DNA from: Rhodoplanes serenus
GTDB taxonomy: Bacteria > Pseudomonadota > Alphaproteobacteria > Rhizobiales > Xanthobacteraceae
Assembly: GCA_945893145.1 (NCBI GenBank)
Contig: CAMDDZ010000034.1
Span: forward strand, 1 to 54,996
DNA: 54,996 nucleotides
Direction of reading: 5' to 3'
Positions 1 to 7,931 of this stretch are shown here, one piece after another; positions within the stretch are counted from its first letter, which is position 1, and each line of letters opens with the position of its first letter. The position numbers were made by a program, and so were the translations under genes. Below the pieces are notes generated by a model. It was not told the origin of the DNA, did not search any database, and saw nothing but the letters and a program-made list of their open reading frames with translations.

Positions 1-159
1 CGGCCGAACGCTGCCGGTCTTGCGCAGCCGATCCACCCATCGGATCGCCGTGCTGACGCCGACGCCAAACTGCGCCGCAGCCCGATGACACGAAAAGCCA
101 CCGCTCTCAACCGCTGCCACCACCCGTTCGCGTAGATCAATGGAATAGGATCGACCCAT
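1..159 (-). mobile_element. IS630-type transposase, N-terminal part (cut by window edge)
   Basis: Reading the minus strand from an ATG at 159 gives 53 residues that run off the left edge. They start MGRSYSIDLRERVV and contain a helix-turn-helix with SCHRAAAQFGVG followed by STAIRWVDRLRKTG. This is the typical DNA-binding N-terminus of IS630/Tc1-type transposases (orfA half), which cut and insert at TA dinucleotides. The catalytic DDE part would lie outside the window, so intactness cannot be judged. The right end of the element should lie in 160-266, where a TGAATC...GATTCA inverted repeat (about 190-232) is visible, but I cannot fix the terminal repeat or a target duplication. Confidence 0.75.
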
Positions 160-266
160 CGGATACTGGCCTCCGGCCCAGCCAGCATCTTGAATCAGAA
201 ACCAACTGATTTGGGAATCCAAAATCGATTCAGAGTAATGTCATGCTGCTTTAGGCGCGACCGCCT

Positions 267-1244
267 TCACTGCGGCTTGATGCCGGCGAACTTCACCACC
301 TTGGCCCACTTCTCGGTTTCGTCGGCCAAGAGCTTGCCGAAGTCGGCGGGCGAGCCGCCGAACGGCGTGCCGCCCAGATCGACGAAGCGCTCCTTCATCT
401 TCGGATCGGCGAGCGCCGCGTTGACCTCCCGGTTGAGCCGTTCGATGACCTCGGCTGGCGTGTTGCGCGGCACCCCGATGCCATAGAGCGAGCTCGCCTC
501 GTAACCCGGGACGAAATCGGCGACGGTCGGCAGCTCAGGAAGCGCGGCCAGCCGGACTGCGCCCGTCACCGCGAGGCCGCGCACCTTTCCGGTCTTCACC
601 AACTCGATCGACGAGGCCGAGGACGGAAACACGATCTGCACTTGCCCCGCGATCAGGTCCGTCAGCGCCGGCGCGTTGCCGCGATAGGGCACGTGGACCA
701 GTTTGATGCCGGTCACCATCTGCAGCAATTCACCGGCGAGATGACCGGTGGCGCCAATGCCGGCTGAGCCCATGTTGATCTTGCCCGGGTTGGCCTTGGC
801 ATAGGCGATGAACTCGGGAACGGTTTTGACCGGCAACGATGGATCGACCACCATGACCACCGGCGCGCGGCTGATGCCCACGACCGGCATCATGTCGCGG
901 ATGAAATCGAAGCTGAGCTTCTCGTAAAGGCTGTTGTTGACGGTGTTCGACGTGTTGGTCAGGAACAGCGTGTAGCCGTCGGGCGGCGAGTTGATGACCG
1001 CTTCGGCCGCGATGTTGGTGCCGGCGCCGGGACGGTTCTCGATGACGAAGGGCTGTCCCAGCTTTTCCGTGAGCCACTGTCCGATCAGGCGCGCCGTGAT
1101 GTCGTTGCCGCCGGCCGGCGTGAAGCCAACGATCCAGCGCACCGGCCGTGCCGGATAGGACTGCGCGTTGGCGATCCGCGAGACGGCTGGCAGCGCGGCA
1201 GCGGCCGCACCGAGACGCAAAAACTGACGGCGGAGAAGGTTCAT
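267..1244 (-). CDS. Bug/TctC-family periplasmic binding protein (Tat-type signal)
   Basis: This 325-residue protein has the usual length for a tripartite tricarboxylate transporter (TTT) binding protein. Such proteins trap carboxylates or other small organic solutes in the periplasm and hand them to a TctA/TctB membrane pair. Family signs are the YPARPVRWIVGFTPAGG entry strand, the IENRPGAGTNIAAE loop, PPDGYTL, AKANPGKINMGSAG, HVPYRGNAPALTDLIAG and LPELPTVAD. The N-terminus carries LLRRQFLRLG before a hydrophobic stretch ending IANAQ, which fits a twin-arginine rather than a plain Sec signal. No TctA/B gene lies nearby. The CoA-transferase 83 nt upstream on the same strand may act on the imported acid (inference). 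Substrate unknown. Confidence 0.9.
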   Translation of the reverse strand: MNLLRRQFLRLGAAAAALPAVSRIANAQSYPARPVRWIVGFTPAGGNDITARLIGQWLTEKLGQPFVIENRPGAGTNIAAEAVINSPPDGYTLFLTNTSNTVNNSLYEKLSFDFIRDMMPVVGISRAPVVMVVDPSLPVKTVPEFIAYAKANPGKINMGSAGIGATGHLAGELLQMVTGIKLVHVPYRGNAPALTDLIAGQVQIVFPSSASSIELVKTGKVRGLAVTGAVRLAALPELPTVADFVPGYEASSLYGIGVPRNTPAEVIERLNREVNAALADPKMKERFVDLGGTPFGGSPADFGKLLADETEKWAKVVKFAGIKPQ

Positions 1245-1327
1245 GGCGAGCGCTCCGTGGCTCTGATGTCAAACATTCTCATGCGCGCACCTTGCTGTCT
1301 CCGGACACTCTGTCACGGCCACATGAC

Positions 1328-2728
1328 TTAAGGCCAGACTGGGCGGTGATAGCCCAGCGGAACCGAGGGCCGCGCCCAGTATGGCGGCGTTTCCGACAGT
1401 TGTACGGCTGGCTTGAGGTGGCCGAGCGGGCCCGACGGTGTCTCGCTCGTCGTCGACCAGCGTTCCAATTCGCTGGCGGTGAACTCGTCCGGGATACCCT
1501 CGAGCGCCGCAGCCGGCACTTCGCCGAGATCGACGATCCACTTGCCGACTTGCGCCAGAGAGGTGCGGACCAGCCAGCTGCCGCCTTCCTGCGCCCGGCG
1601 CGCCAAGGCCACCATGGCGCCAAAGGCCATCAAGTAGCCGGTGCAATAGTCGATCGCCGAAACGGGATAGAATTGCGGCTCAGCGGTCTTCTCCGTTTCG
1701 GCCTGACGGACCGTGATGCCGCTGACGGATTGGATCACCGTGTCGAAGCCGCGTCGCGACGCCCAGGGGCCGGCATGACCGAAGGCAGAGAGCGAAACGT
1801 AGACGAGCCCGGGCCGGATCGCGCACAGCTCCTCCGGCGACAAGCCGCGGGCGGCTAAGCTGCCGGGACGATAGCCTTGCGAGAAGACGTCCGCCTTGGG
1901 CACCAGTCCGCGCAGGATATCGACATCGCCCGGCTTGCGCAGATCGAGTTGGGCGGAAAGCTTGCCGTGCCCGGTGTCCCATTCCTGGTAGCCAAGATTG
2001 GGCAGATGCGCGCCGGTGATTTTTAGGACATCGGCGCCGTGTTCGGCGAGCGTGCGGGCACAGGTCGGTCCGGCGAGAACGCGGGTCAGGTCGAGGACGC
2101 GGATGCCCGAGAGCGGCCGATCTCCTGTTGGCAGCGGCTCGGGTGCGCTGTCGCCAATGCGGATGATTTCCATGAGCGGCAGCGCAGCGACCGCGGCGGC
2201 TTGCGGATGTTTCGCCCATTCGGCGTGCGACCGCACCATGCCGCCGGCGCCCTTGGCGGCAATGATCGCCTCTTCGAGATCGGCGGCGTTCCAGGTGGCA
2301 ACGGCACGCGTCACGGCGGCGCGATCCTCAGGCACGCCGAGCACGCTGAGCGCCACCGCCCGGTGATTGGGAAAATTGCAGTGCAGATAGGACCAGCGCC
2401 CATCGCGGGTCGGGTAGAAGCCCATGACGGTATTCCGCGTGGTCGAAACCTCCGCGCCGCCGAGCTTGATGTAATGGCTGCTGCGCAACGCGGCCGCGGC
2501 CTGACGCAGATCGATGGTCATTTGCTGACGCCGCCCGGTGCGCGCCCGCCACAAGTCCGCAGCGGCAAGCCCGGACGCCGCGAGCGTTGCCGCACCTGCC
2601 GTGCCGATGCGGAACGGCGTCGGCAGCACCGGATCCGCGCCGCCGGTGAATGCAACATCCGCGGCCGGTCCGTCTCGCCAAGCGGCAAGCGGCAGGATGG
2701 TGCGAAGCGCTTCATTCGGCTGGGTCAT
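1328..2728 (-). CDS. Class III (CaiB/BaiF-type) CoA-transferase, two-half architecture
   Basis: The family moves CoA between carboxylic acids through an aspartyl-CoA thioester intermediate in the cytoplasm. In this 466-residue protein the usual opening motif LSGIRVLDLTRVLAGP appears only at about residues 206-221. The region that normally follows some 130 residues later, with the catalytic Asp, comes first: TGRRQQMTIDLRQAA, Asp73. A second copy of that segment at about 383-394 (GGSWLVRTSLAQ) has Arg388 where Asp is expected. The chain therefore looks like a C-half joined in front of an N-half, probably forming one composite site. It lies between two Bug-family binding protein genes on the same strand, 56 nt downstream of one and 83 nt upstream of the other. 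Confidence 0.85.
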   Translation of the reverse strand: MTQPNEALRTILPLAAWRDGPAADVAFTGGADPVLPTPFRIGTAGAATLAASGLAAADLWRARTGRRQQMTIDLRQAAAALRSSHYIKLGGAEVSTTRNTVMGFYPTRDGRWSYLHCNFPNHRAVALSVLGVPEDRAAVTRAVATWNAADLEEAIIAAKGAGGMVRSHAEWAKHPQAAAVAALPLMEIIRIGDSAPEPLPTGDRPLSGIRVLDLTRVLAGPTCARTLAEHGADVLKITGAHLPNLGYQEWDTGHGKLSAQLDLRKPGDVDILRGLVPKADVFSQGYRPGSLAARGLSPEELCAIRPGLVYVSLSAFGHAGPWASRRGFDTVIQSVSGITVRQAETEKTAEPQFYPVSAIDYCTGYLMAFGAMVALARRAQEGGSWLVRTSLAQVGKWIVDLGEVPAAALEGIPDEFTASELERWSTTSETPSGPLGHLKPAVQLSETPPYWARPSVPLGYHRPVWP

Positions 2729-2784
2729 GATGTCGGTAGCCCCTACTGCGATGACACGGATTGCTCGTAAAATTACTTGGGGGA

Positions 2785-3780
2785 TTATTTGGGCTTCGCC
2801 GTCATCGTCTGCATCACCGCGGCAACTTTCTTGCGCTGTTCCTCGATCGCGGCGGCGAAATCCGCAGGCGTGCCGGGCCGCATCACGGCGCCGGTCGCCT
2901 TCAGCCGTTCGGCGACAGCCGGATCGGAGGCGATGGCGCGCACATCGGCGGCGATTTTGTTCTTCAGCTCCTCGGGCATGTCGCGCCAGCCGTAAAAGCC
3001 ATTGGTGGCGTCGAAGGTGAGATCGGGGAAGCCTGCCTCGCGTGCGGTCGGCACGTCGGGCGCCAGCGGCGAGCGGTCGCGGTTGGGAATCATCAGGAAG
3101 CGGCCGCGGCCGGAGGCCACCTGCGGCAGCAGCAGCGTGATGCCGGTCGCCAGGAGGTGTACCCGGCCACCGGCGAAATCCTGGAACGCCGGAGCAAAGT
3201 CGCGGTAGGCGATCTGGGTGATATCGATGTTTGCGCTCTTTTGCAGCGCTGCCACCACATAGAGCGGCAAGCCGGTGGTCGCCGCCCAGTTGAGCTTGCC
3301 CGGCTCGGCGCGGGCGAGCGCCACGAACTCCTGGAGCGTGCTGGCGTTGATCGACGCCGTTGCCACCACGGCGAGCGTGGAATCGAGCGCCGCCGCCACC
3401 GGCACCACGTCGCGCGCCGGATCGTAGGGCAGCTTATCGTTGATCAGCGGATTGATCGAAATGAGGCCCGCGAACGAGAACAGCAGCGAATGATTGTCGC
3501 GGTCCGCCATCATGGCCTGCACGGCGAGGATGCCGTCGGCGCCCTGGCGGTTCTCCACCACCACGGGCTGGCCCCAGCGCTGCGACAGCCGCTCGGCGAA
3601 GGTGCGCGCCGCGATGTCCATGCCGCTGCCGGGGCCGAGCGGCGTGATCACGCGGACGGTTCGGTTGGGCCAAGCAGACGATTGCGCTTGCGCGGCGGCT
3701 GGCAAGGCCACGGCGGCGATGAGGATCGCCAAGATAAGCAGCGAGATCAAAAGCGGCGCGGCAAGGCGGGAAGGGCGCAT
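2785..3780 (-). CDS. Bug/TctC-family periplasmic binding protein (Sec signal)
   Basis: A 331-residue binding protein with a long hydrophobic Sec signal (about residues 8-33, ending AAAQAQ). The mature part begins WPNRTVRVITPLGPGSG and keeps the family landmarks VVVENRQGADG, LARAEPGKLNW and PDVPTAREAGFPDL. The solute-contacting loop reads PLGPGSGMDI where most relatives have PxxPGGxxD, so its ligand may differ from the neighbouring Bug protein. It starts 43 nt after the stop of the M48 protease gene and ends 56 nt before the CoA-transferase start, so co-transcription with the CoA-transferase is plausible. No membrane subunits are adjacent. Confidence 0.88.
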   Translation of the reverse strand: MRPSRLAAPLLISLLILAILIAAVALPAAAQAQSSAWPNRTVRVITPLGPGSGMDIAARTFAERLSQRWGQPVVVENRQGADGILAVQAMMADRDNHSLLFSFAGLISINPLINDKLPYDPARDVVPVAAALDSTLAVVATASINASTLQEFVALARAEPGKLNWAATTGLPLYVVAALQKSANIDITQIAYRDFAPAFQDFAGGRVHLLATGITLLLPQVASGRGRFLMIPNRDRSPLAPDVPTAREAGFPDLTFDATNGFYGWRDMPEELKNKIAADVRAIASDPAVAERLKATGAVMRPGTPADFAAAIEEQRKKVAAVMQTMTAKPK

Positions 3781-3823
3781 CGGGTAAGCTCCGGCTGCCG
3801 GAGCTTACGGCGGGCGAGCCGGC

Positions 3824-5296
3824 TTATTCCACCACGATCTTGACCATGTCGCCCGGCTTCACCCGGGCGTTGGCGGCGAGCCCGTTGAGCACGCGGAAGT
3901 GCTCGACCTGGCGGTCATGAATCGCCATCCGGCGGGCGAGCTTTTCCACCGTGTCGCCGGGGGCCACCGTCACCACCTGAAGATGGTGCGGCTTGGCCTG
4001 CCGGATTTCGGCAAGCGTCATGCGGCGGAAGGTGGTGATCGAGTCGCGGAAGGTCTTGTCGACCGCCTCGGTGCGATTCTTGGCGGCATAGATGAAGCGA
4101 TAGACGTCGGTGCCGAAGCGCACCAGATAAATCCGGAAGCTCCAGCTTTCGCCCTGGGCGGTGGCGGTCGAGACCGGCAGCCCGTTGATGGTGAGCTCAC
4201 TCACGCTGCGGATGTCGATGTTCTCGATCCAGCCGGAAATCAGATAATCGGACAGCGTCTGCTCGCTCGGCACGTTCACCACGTCGAGGCGCAGCGCCTG
4301 CGTGCCGTTTTCCTTCACGCCGAACACCGCCTGGGCGGTGTTGTCGAGCACGAAGCCGTCCGGCGCCGTGAAGGTGAAGCCGAGCTTGGGATGCAGGAAG
4401 CGCCGGCCGCGCACAAAGCCTTCGCTGGGGTCTTCGCCATAGACGACGCCTTCGAGCGCGGCGAGATATTCCTGCCGCTGCCGCTCGCCCGGGCCGGGAT
4501 CCTTGATTTGCCGCGCGTTGGCGACCGCGTTGGCGACGCGGTCCGGCGTGGCCGGATGCGAGGACAGGAAGTCGGGTGCGCGTGGATCGATATTGGCGGT
4601 GCGCGCGCGCAATTGCGTGTACAGCCCCATCGAGTTGAGGAAGCGCTGGGCGCCAAACGGATCGAAGCCGGCCCGCGCCGAGATGCCGACGCCGATGCCG
4701 TCGGCCTCAAACTCCTGCGCGCGCGAGAAGCTCGCCAGCGCGATCTTCGACTTGGCCAGCGCCAGCGCGCCGAGTTGCGGATCGGCCAGCAGATCGGTGG
4801 CGACGCGATTCATTAGCGCGGCGCGGCGAGCCTGGTTCTCGCGGAATTCGGCATGTTGCGCGAGCACATGCGCCATTTCGTGCGACAGCACCGAAGCAAG
4901 CTCGGAATTGTCGTTGGCGAGCGCGATCAGCCCGCGCGTCACGTAAAGCTGGCCGTTCGGCAGCGCAAACGCGTTGACCGATGGCGAATTGAGGATGGTG
5001 ACGTTGTATTTCAGGTCCGGCCGCTCGGACGCCGCCACCAGGCGGTCGACCGTTTGCGTCAGCAGGCCCTGCAGCTTTTCATCCGCGTAGGCGCCGCCAT
5101 AGGCCGCCAGGATGCGCTTGTGCTCGGGCGTATCGCTGGCCGTCAGTGCGGAGGGCTGGAGCGGCTTCTGGGGGGCGGCCGCCTGGTTCTCGGTGGTGAC
5201 CGAGGTGGTCGAGCAGGCGGCGAGCGCAAGCAGCGCGAGGGCGGCGAGGCACCGCCAGCCCGCGTTCAGTCTCGCCTGTGTCAGCGCCTTCCCCAC
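3824..5296 (-). CDS. M48-family zinc metalloprotease lipoprotein with C-terminal LysM (BepA-like)
   Basis: 490 residues. A lipoprotein signal ends in LALLALAAC with the lipidated Cys at 28, so the protein should be membrane-attached in the periplasm. The zinc site is HEMAH (139-143) with the third ligand Glu in EFEAD (195-199). The middle region (about 300-420) is the extra domain seen in BepA/YfgC-like proteases. The last about 50 residues form a LysM fold (VVTVAPGDTVEKLARRMA ... VKPGDMVKIVV) that should bind peptidoglycan. Relatives degrade misassembled outer-membrane proteins. The thermonuclease-like gene ends 21 nt upstream, suggesting a two-gene unit. Confidence 0.92.
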   Translation of the reverse strand: MGKALTQARLNAGWRCLAALALLALAACSTTSVTTENQAAAPQKPLQPSALTASDTPEHKRILAAYGGAYADEKLQGLLTQTVDRLVAASERPDLKYNVTILNSPSVNAFALPNGQLYVTRGLIALANDNSELASVLSHEMAHVLAQHAEFRENQARRAALMNRVATDLLADPQLGALALAKSKIALASFSRAQEFEADGIGVGISARAGFDPFGAQRFLNSMGLYTQLRARTANIDPRAPDFLSSHPATPDRVANAVANARQIKDPGPGERQRQEYLAALEGVVYGEDPSEGFVRGRRFLHPKLGFTFTAPDGFVLDNTAQAVFGVKENGTQALRLDVVNVPSEQTLSDYLISGWIENIDIRSVSELTINGLPVSTATAQGESWSFRIYLVRFGTDVYRFIYAAKNRTEAVDKTFRDSITTFRRMTLAEIRQAKPHHLQVVTVAPGDTVEKLARRMAIHDRQVEHFRVLNGLAANARVKPGDMVKIVVE

Positions 5297-5317
5297 CGTC
5301 CGCTCTCAACCTATTCG

Positions 5318-6232
5318 CTATTCGGCGATCTCGATCTGTTCGGGCGCGCTAGCCTCGATCCAGGGGCCGCCGCGCTCCTCCACGTGGCCGCGCACTCTAA
5401 CGGTGCGGCCTGCAAGCTTTCTTAATTCGAGGCCTGCGGCGGCGAACGCCTTTTCGCTGCGCCGTGCCACCGTCACCGTGAAGTCTTCCGACCACCGCCG
5501 TCCGAAGTTCACGTAGATGGTGCCGCTGCTCTCGCGAACCGACAGCACCCGGCCTTCGACCAGGGTGAAATGGCCCCGTTCCGCCAAGACCTCCGCAGGG
5601 GCCTCGGCCCGACGCATCACATAGTATGGATCGGCCCACAGACCAAGGCGGGCGATCCGCGCGGCCTTTTCGGCCGCCAACAGCGCCGTCGCACAGCCCG
5701 GATCGCCGACCTTGGCGGCGACGCGGGCGTGGCCTTGGGCCACGAGCGCCTGCTGGAGCCAGATGTCCGGTGTGCTCGCTTGCGCGACGAAGGCATGTGC
5801 CACGACGCGGCCGTAGCGATCGGTGCCGGCGCCAAGGCGCTTGAGCGTGAGCACGCGGTCCGCGATCAGGGCTTCGAGCGCGGACTTAGCCGCTTGAGCC
5901 CTGGCGGTTTGGGCGCCGGCTGCGTTGACCTGCGGCGTTTCGATGCCGGCCAGTTTCAGTTCGCGGCCATCGGCCAACACAACGGTGCGGCCATCGATCA
6001 CCCGGCGGACCGAGGCGGTGCCGACCGCTTCAAGCGTGCAGGCAGGCTTGCTGTCGGTTGGGTTGGCGACGTCTTGCGCGCGAGCAGCGGTCGCCAGCAG
6101 CACGCCGGCGAGCGCACAGACGATCGTGTGGCAATGTCGCTGCGGCAAGGAAAACCCATCCCCGAACGCGCCATTGTAGGTGCCGGAATGCGGCACCAGC
6201 GCGGCGGATGGGTCAGGGATAGACCGGCGCAT
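5318..6232 (-). CDS. Staphylococcal-nuclease-like (SNase) secreted protein with altered active site
   Basis: 304 residues. A hydrophobic signal (about 34-52, ending ATAARAQ) precedes an SNase beta-barrel: VRRVIDGRTVVLADG, LKLAGIETPQ, then DRYGRVVAHAFV and GHARV, closing with LGLWADPYYVM. A second, OB-like region (about 215-300) follows. Against S. aureus nuclease, the Arg35 position reads Lys, Asp40 reads Glu and Glu43 reads Gln, while the DRYGR arginine is kept, so nuclease activity is doubtful. The start is uncertain: the ATG at 6232 has no clear ribosome site, and a TTG near residue 29 would put the signal at the very N-terminus. Confidence 0.8.
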   Translation of the reverse strand: MRRSIPDPSAALVPHSGTYNGAFGDGFSLPQRHCHTIVCALAGVLLATAARAQDVANPTDSKPACTLEAVGTASVRRVIDGRTVVLADGRELKLAGIETPQVNAAGAQTARAQAAKSALEALIADRVLTLKRLGAGTDRYGRVVAHAFVAQASTPDIWLQQALVAQGHARVAAKVGDPGCATALLAAEKAARIARLGLWADPYYVMRRAEAPAEVLAERGHFTLVEGRVLSVRESSGTIYVNFGRRWSEDFTVTVARRSEKAFAAAGLELRKLAGRTVRVRGHVEERGGPWIEASAPEQIEIAE

Positions 6233-6325
6233 CGGGCTGCACTGGACTAGCCAAGAAAAGCGGCGAGAAATTCAACAGCGCCCGCGACTTCGGGCTGCCG
6301 GGATGGTCGGATCCGAAGCGGACGT

Positions 6326-6375
6326 GGGGCGCCGATTACTTGGGGCGCCGGCTACTTGGGAGCGCCGGCATTCTT
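6326..6375. repeat. Three imperfect tandem copies of a 16-18 bp unit
   Basis: Units 6326-6341, 6342-6357 and 6358-6375 share GGGGCGCCG followed by CTACTT or a close variant. The third contains the last codons and stop of the 72-residue minus-strand gene, so the Gly-Ala-Pro-Lys end of that protein has been copied into the downstream spacer. Confidence 0.7.
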
Positions 6376-6570
6376 GGCGGGCACCAGCGTGGTTTTGAGG
6401 CCTTCTTCGAAGTTGGCAATGATCTCTTGCCGGTTGGCCTCTTCCTTCCAGTTATCCGACACAATGGCCCAGGATCGCCGGAACGCCTCTGACTTCGCAG
6501 GGTCCGCGGCCCGTTCGCTGGCGAGCTGAGACCTGTATTGAAAGAGCACCACCTTCTCACGCCGCTCCAT
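6352..6570 (-). CDS. Small charged hypothetical protein (72 aa)
   Basis: I do not recognise this gene. It begins MERREKVVLFQYRSQLASER, is rich in Glu, Arg and Lys, and has no membrane segment. Helix propensity is high over most of its length and it ends PAKNAGAPK. I chose the ATG at 6570 because GAGGGAG lies about 7 nt upstream. An in-frame GTG five codons earlier (6585) would give 77 residues but lacks such a site. Codon choice fits a real gene. No partner can be inferred; the SNase gene lies downstream on the same strand. Confidence 0.55.
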   Translation of the reverse strand: MERREKVVLFQYRSQLASERAADPAKSEAFRRSWAIVSDNWKEEANRQEIIANFEEGLKTTLVPAKNAGAPK

Positions 6571-6778
6571 CGTCCACTCCCTCACTCACGCAACTGCACA
6601 AACCCGAACTGACCCCTGCCTTTTACAAAAATGAGCGGGATTTGTCAGGTCGGTTTGATCACAAGGTTGACCGTCCGGGCCGATGTTCATTATTCGTTCC
6701 GCGGCCACCGGTAACGGGGTGACACAAAACGAGACAAACCCCGGCGTTCCGAAAAAAATTGGCGAGACCGGTTCCTGC

Positions 6779-6856
6779 GGTCCGGTGGTTCAGCCGGATC
6801 GAGCAGCGGTTTCCTCAAGGGCCGCGCCGGCCGGTCAGAGGTCAAGGCACGGATCG
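6779..6856 (+). pseudogene. Decayed tRNA-Arg(CCT)-like copy
   Basis: Aligning 6779-6818 with the first 40 nt of the intact tRNA-Arg at 13009 gives 33 identities. They include TCAGCCGGAT of the D arm, GAGCA, and GGTTTCCT covering the anticodon-loop CCT. After a disturbed stretch the order continues with GGTCAGAGGT (T-arm-like) and ends GGATCG, as the real gene does before its CCA. The total length is 78 nt against 74 for the intact gene without CCA. Stem pairings are broken: the anticodon 3' stem and T arm no longer fold, so this is probably a dead copy. The rest of 6571-6914 holds no gene I can support. Confidence 0.6.
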
Positions 6857-6914
6857 TTGAGCCAATATTTCTCGTTTGGACGCGCGACTGAGGCGAGCGA
6901 CTGAGGGAGGAAGC

Positions 6915-7346
6915 GTGAAGCGGTTTCTGATTTTTGCTCTGCTTGGTCCAGTGCTGGCCATTGCCGTTTTTGCCGGTTTCTCCCTTGCAACAATCGGCTT
7001 CGTTCTTATGCCGAGCCAATCCATGATCTTGATGATGTTGGCTAGGCACTTCGTGAGTGCCGTCGTGCCAGCCATCTTCCTGGCCTTACTGGATTGGTTC
7101 CTAGCAGCACGGCTCAGCGTCTTGCCTCTTCACACCGACCCGCCACCCAGGCGCGGTTCAGGCGATATAGGCGACGTAGAATATCAGGCTAATGATTGCG
7201 CTAAATATGATCGCCGTAATCCAAAGGCGGGGCTTGTCGCTCATATCACCGGTATGCGCCGTCATTTGGTCCCCGCGTACCTCGGCGAAAAGCTAGCGAT
7301 CGTGCCGATCCTTGGCCGTCTGAGAAATGTCGGCTTGGATAGCTGA
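6915..7346 (+). CDS. Small membrane protein, possibly truncated
   Basis: The GTG start at 6915 sits 4 nt after a strong GGGAGG ribosome site. The first about 70 residues (VKRFLIFALLGPVLAIAVF ...) form two hydrophobic segments (about 4-30 and 36-65), resembling short Bradyrhizobium membrane proteins that start KRxLIFxLLGP. After about residue 72 (LAARLSVLPLH) the character changes to a polar, unmembrane-like tail, and this part overlaps two minus-strand reading frames. The original C-terminal membrane helices have probably been lost, and the frame runs on to the first stop. Function unknown. Confidence 0.5.
   Translation: MKRFLIFALLGPVLAIAVFAGFSLATIGFVLMPSQSMILMMLARHFVSAVVPAIFLALLDWFLAARLSVLPLHTDPPPRRGSGDIGDVEYQANDCAKYDRRNPKAGLVAHITGMRRHLVPAYLGEKLAIVPILGRLRNVGLDS
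7158..7244 (-). CDS. Putative 28-aa single-span membrane peptide
   Basis: Too short for usual gene finders. An ATG at 7244 opens MSDKPRLWITAIIFSAIISL and continues with a hydrophobic FYVAYIA end. That gives a short charged head and one transmembrane helix (about residues 8-28). It lies antisense to the odd tail of the 6915-7346 frame, so only one of the two is likely to be real here. Its coherent head-plus-helix layout favours the peptide. No convincing ribosome site is seen (GGTGAT abuts the ATG). Confidence 0.4.
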   Translation of the reverse strand: MSDKPRLWITAIIFSAIISLIFYVAYIA

Positions 7347-7493
7347 ACGGCGGTCCGCGACTGATCGCCTATCCGTCTTCGAACGTCTTTCACCAATCGA
7401 TCGCTTTTCTTCATCCGCTCGCCGGTCCACACCGGATCGCCTATCTTCACCAGAACGTCTACCGACGCCTGATCTCTTGTCATCGAGGCTCAT
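7293..7493 (-). CDS. Arg-rich DRRS-repeat small protein (66 aa)
   Basis: The ATG at 7493 has GGAG about 10 nt upstream. The product is built almost wholly from degenerate five- to eight-residue repeats around (D/E/G)RRS, for example GEDRRSGVDRRADEEKRS and SKTDRRSVADRRS. It is strongly basic and probably unstructured. Similar RRSG-type repeats occur as tails in rhizobial regulatory proteins, including the DRRRGVNDKYIGPKRR segment of the response regulator at 11776-12486. The complementary strand is also open, because the repeat lacks stops both ways. Function unknown. Confidence 0.5.
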   Translation of the reverse strand: MSLDDKRSGVGRRSGEDRRSGVDRRADEEKRSIGERRSKTDRRSVADRRSAIQADISQTAKDRHDR

Positions 7494-7614
7494 TGCCGCA
7501 GCTCCGTCGCTTTAACCAAAAAACAATACTCGCTGACGGTGAACAGGTCGTAAAATAGTCCCGCAATCGGTTCTGGCCACACCGCATCAAAGGCCGACGG
7601 CGTATCGCAGCGCG

Positions 7615-7908
7615 CTACGACAGTTTCGCCCGAAGCTTCCTTACGGTAGCAGCCTCCGGAGACACAAATTCAACGCCGATATCTTGCCCCGTGCGCCACA
7701 CCATGCGGCATTGCCGCGAACCGCTCGCGGGGAAGATCATCGTGAATTCCGGGGGTATGTGGCTCTCAGAGGCAAGTGACAAACGAGCTCCCCTCTCAGA
7801 GACATCGCTCAGCATGCCGCGGATCAGTGGCAAGCCATTACCCACCTGCACCCGAACAATGTAGTGCTTGCGTTTGCGAGCGTGCTCACGCTGTTCAGCG
7901 AGAATCAT
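7615..7908 (-). CDS. PilZ-domain protein, predicted c-di-GMP receptor
   Basis: 97 residues, essentially one PilZ domain. It carries both c-di-GMP-binding motifs: RxxxR at Arg7-Arg11 (REHAR) and DxSxxG at 35-40 (DVSERG). It ends with the family's VWRTGQDIGVEF strand (about 70-81). PilZ proteins change the activity of partners in motility, polysaccharide or adhesion systems when they bind the messenger. The start codon lies 23 nt after the stop of the GGDEF gene, so maker and reader of the signal appear to share a transcript. The effector target is not visible. Confidence 0.88.
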   Translation of the reverse strand: MILAEQREHARKRKHYIVRVQVGNGLPLIRGMLSDVSERGARLSLASESHIPPEFTMIFPASGSRQCRMVWRTGQDIGVEFVSPEAATVRKLRAKLS

Positions 7909-7931
7909 CGGAAAATCCCGAAGCTCGGTGG

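Noticed and set aside
6683..6904. 73-aa plus frame and 119-aa minus frame around 6690-7049
   Set aside because: Both have low-complexity, unpatterned sequences and lie over the decayed tRNA; no ribosome site or coherent fold.
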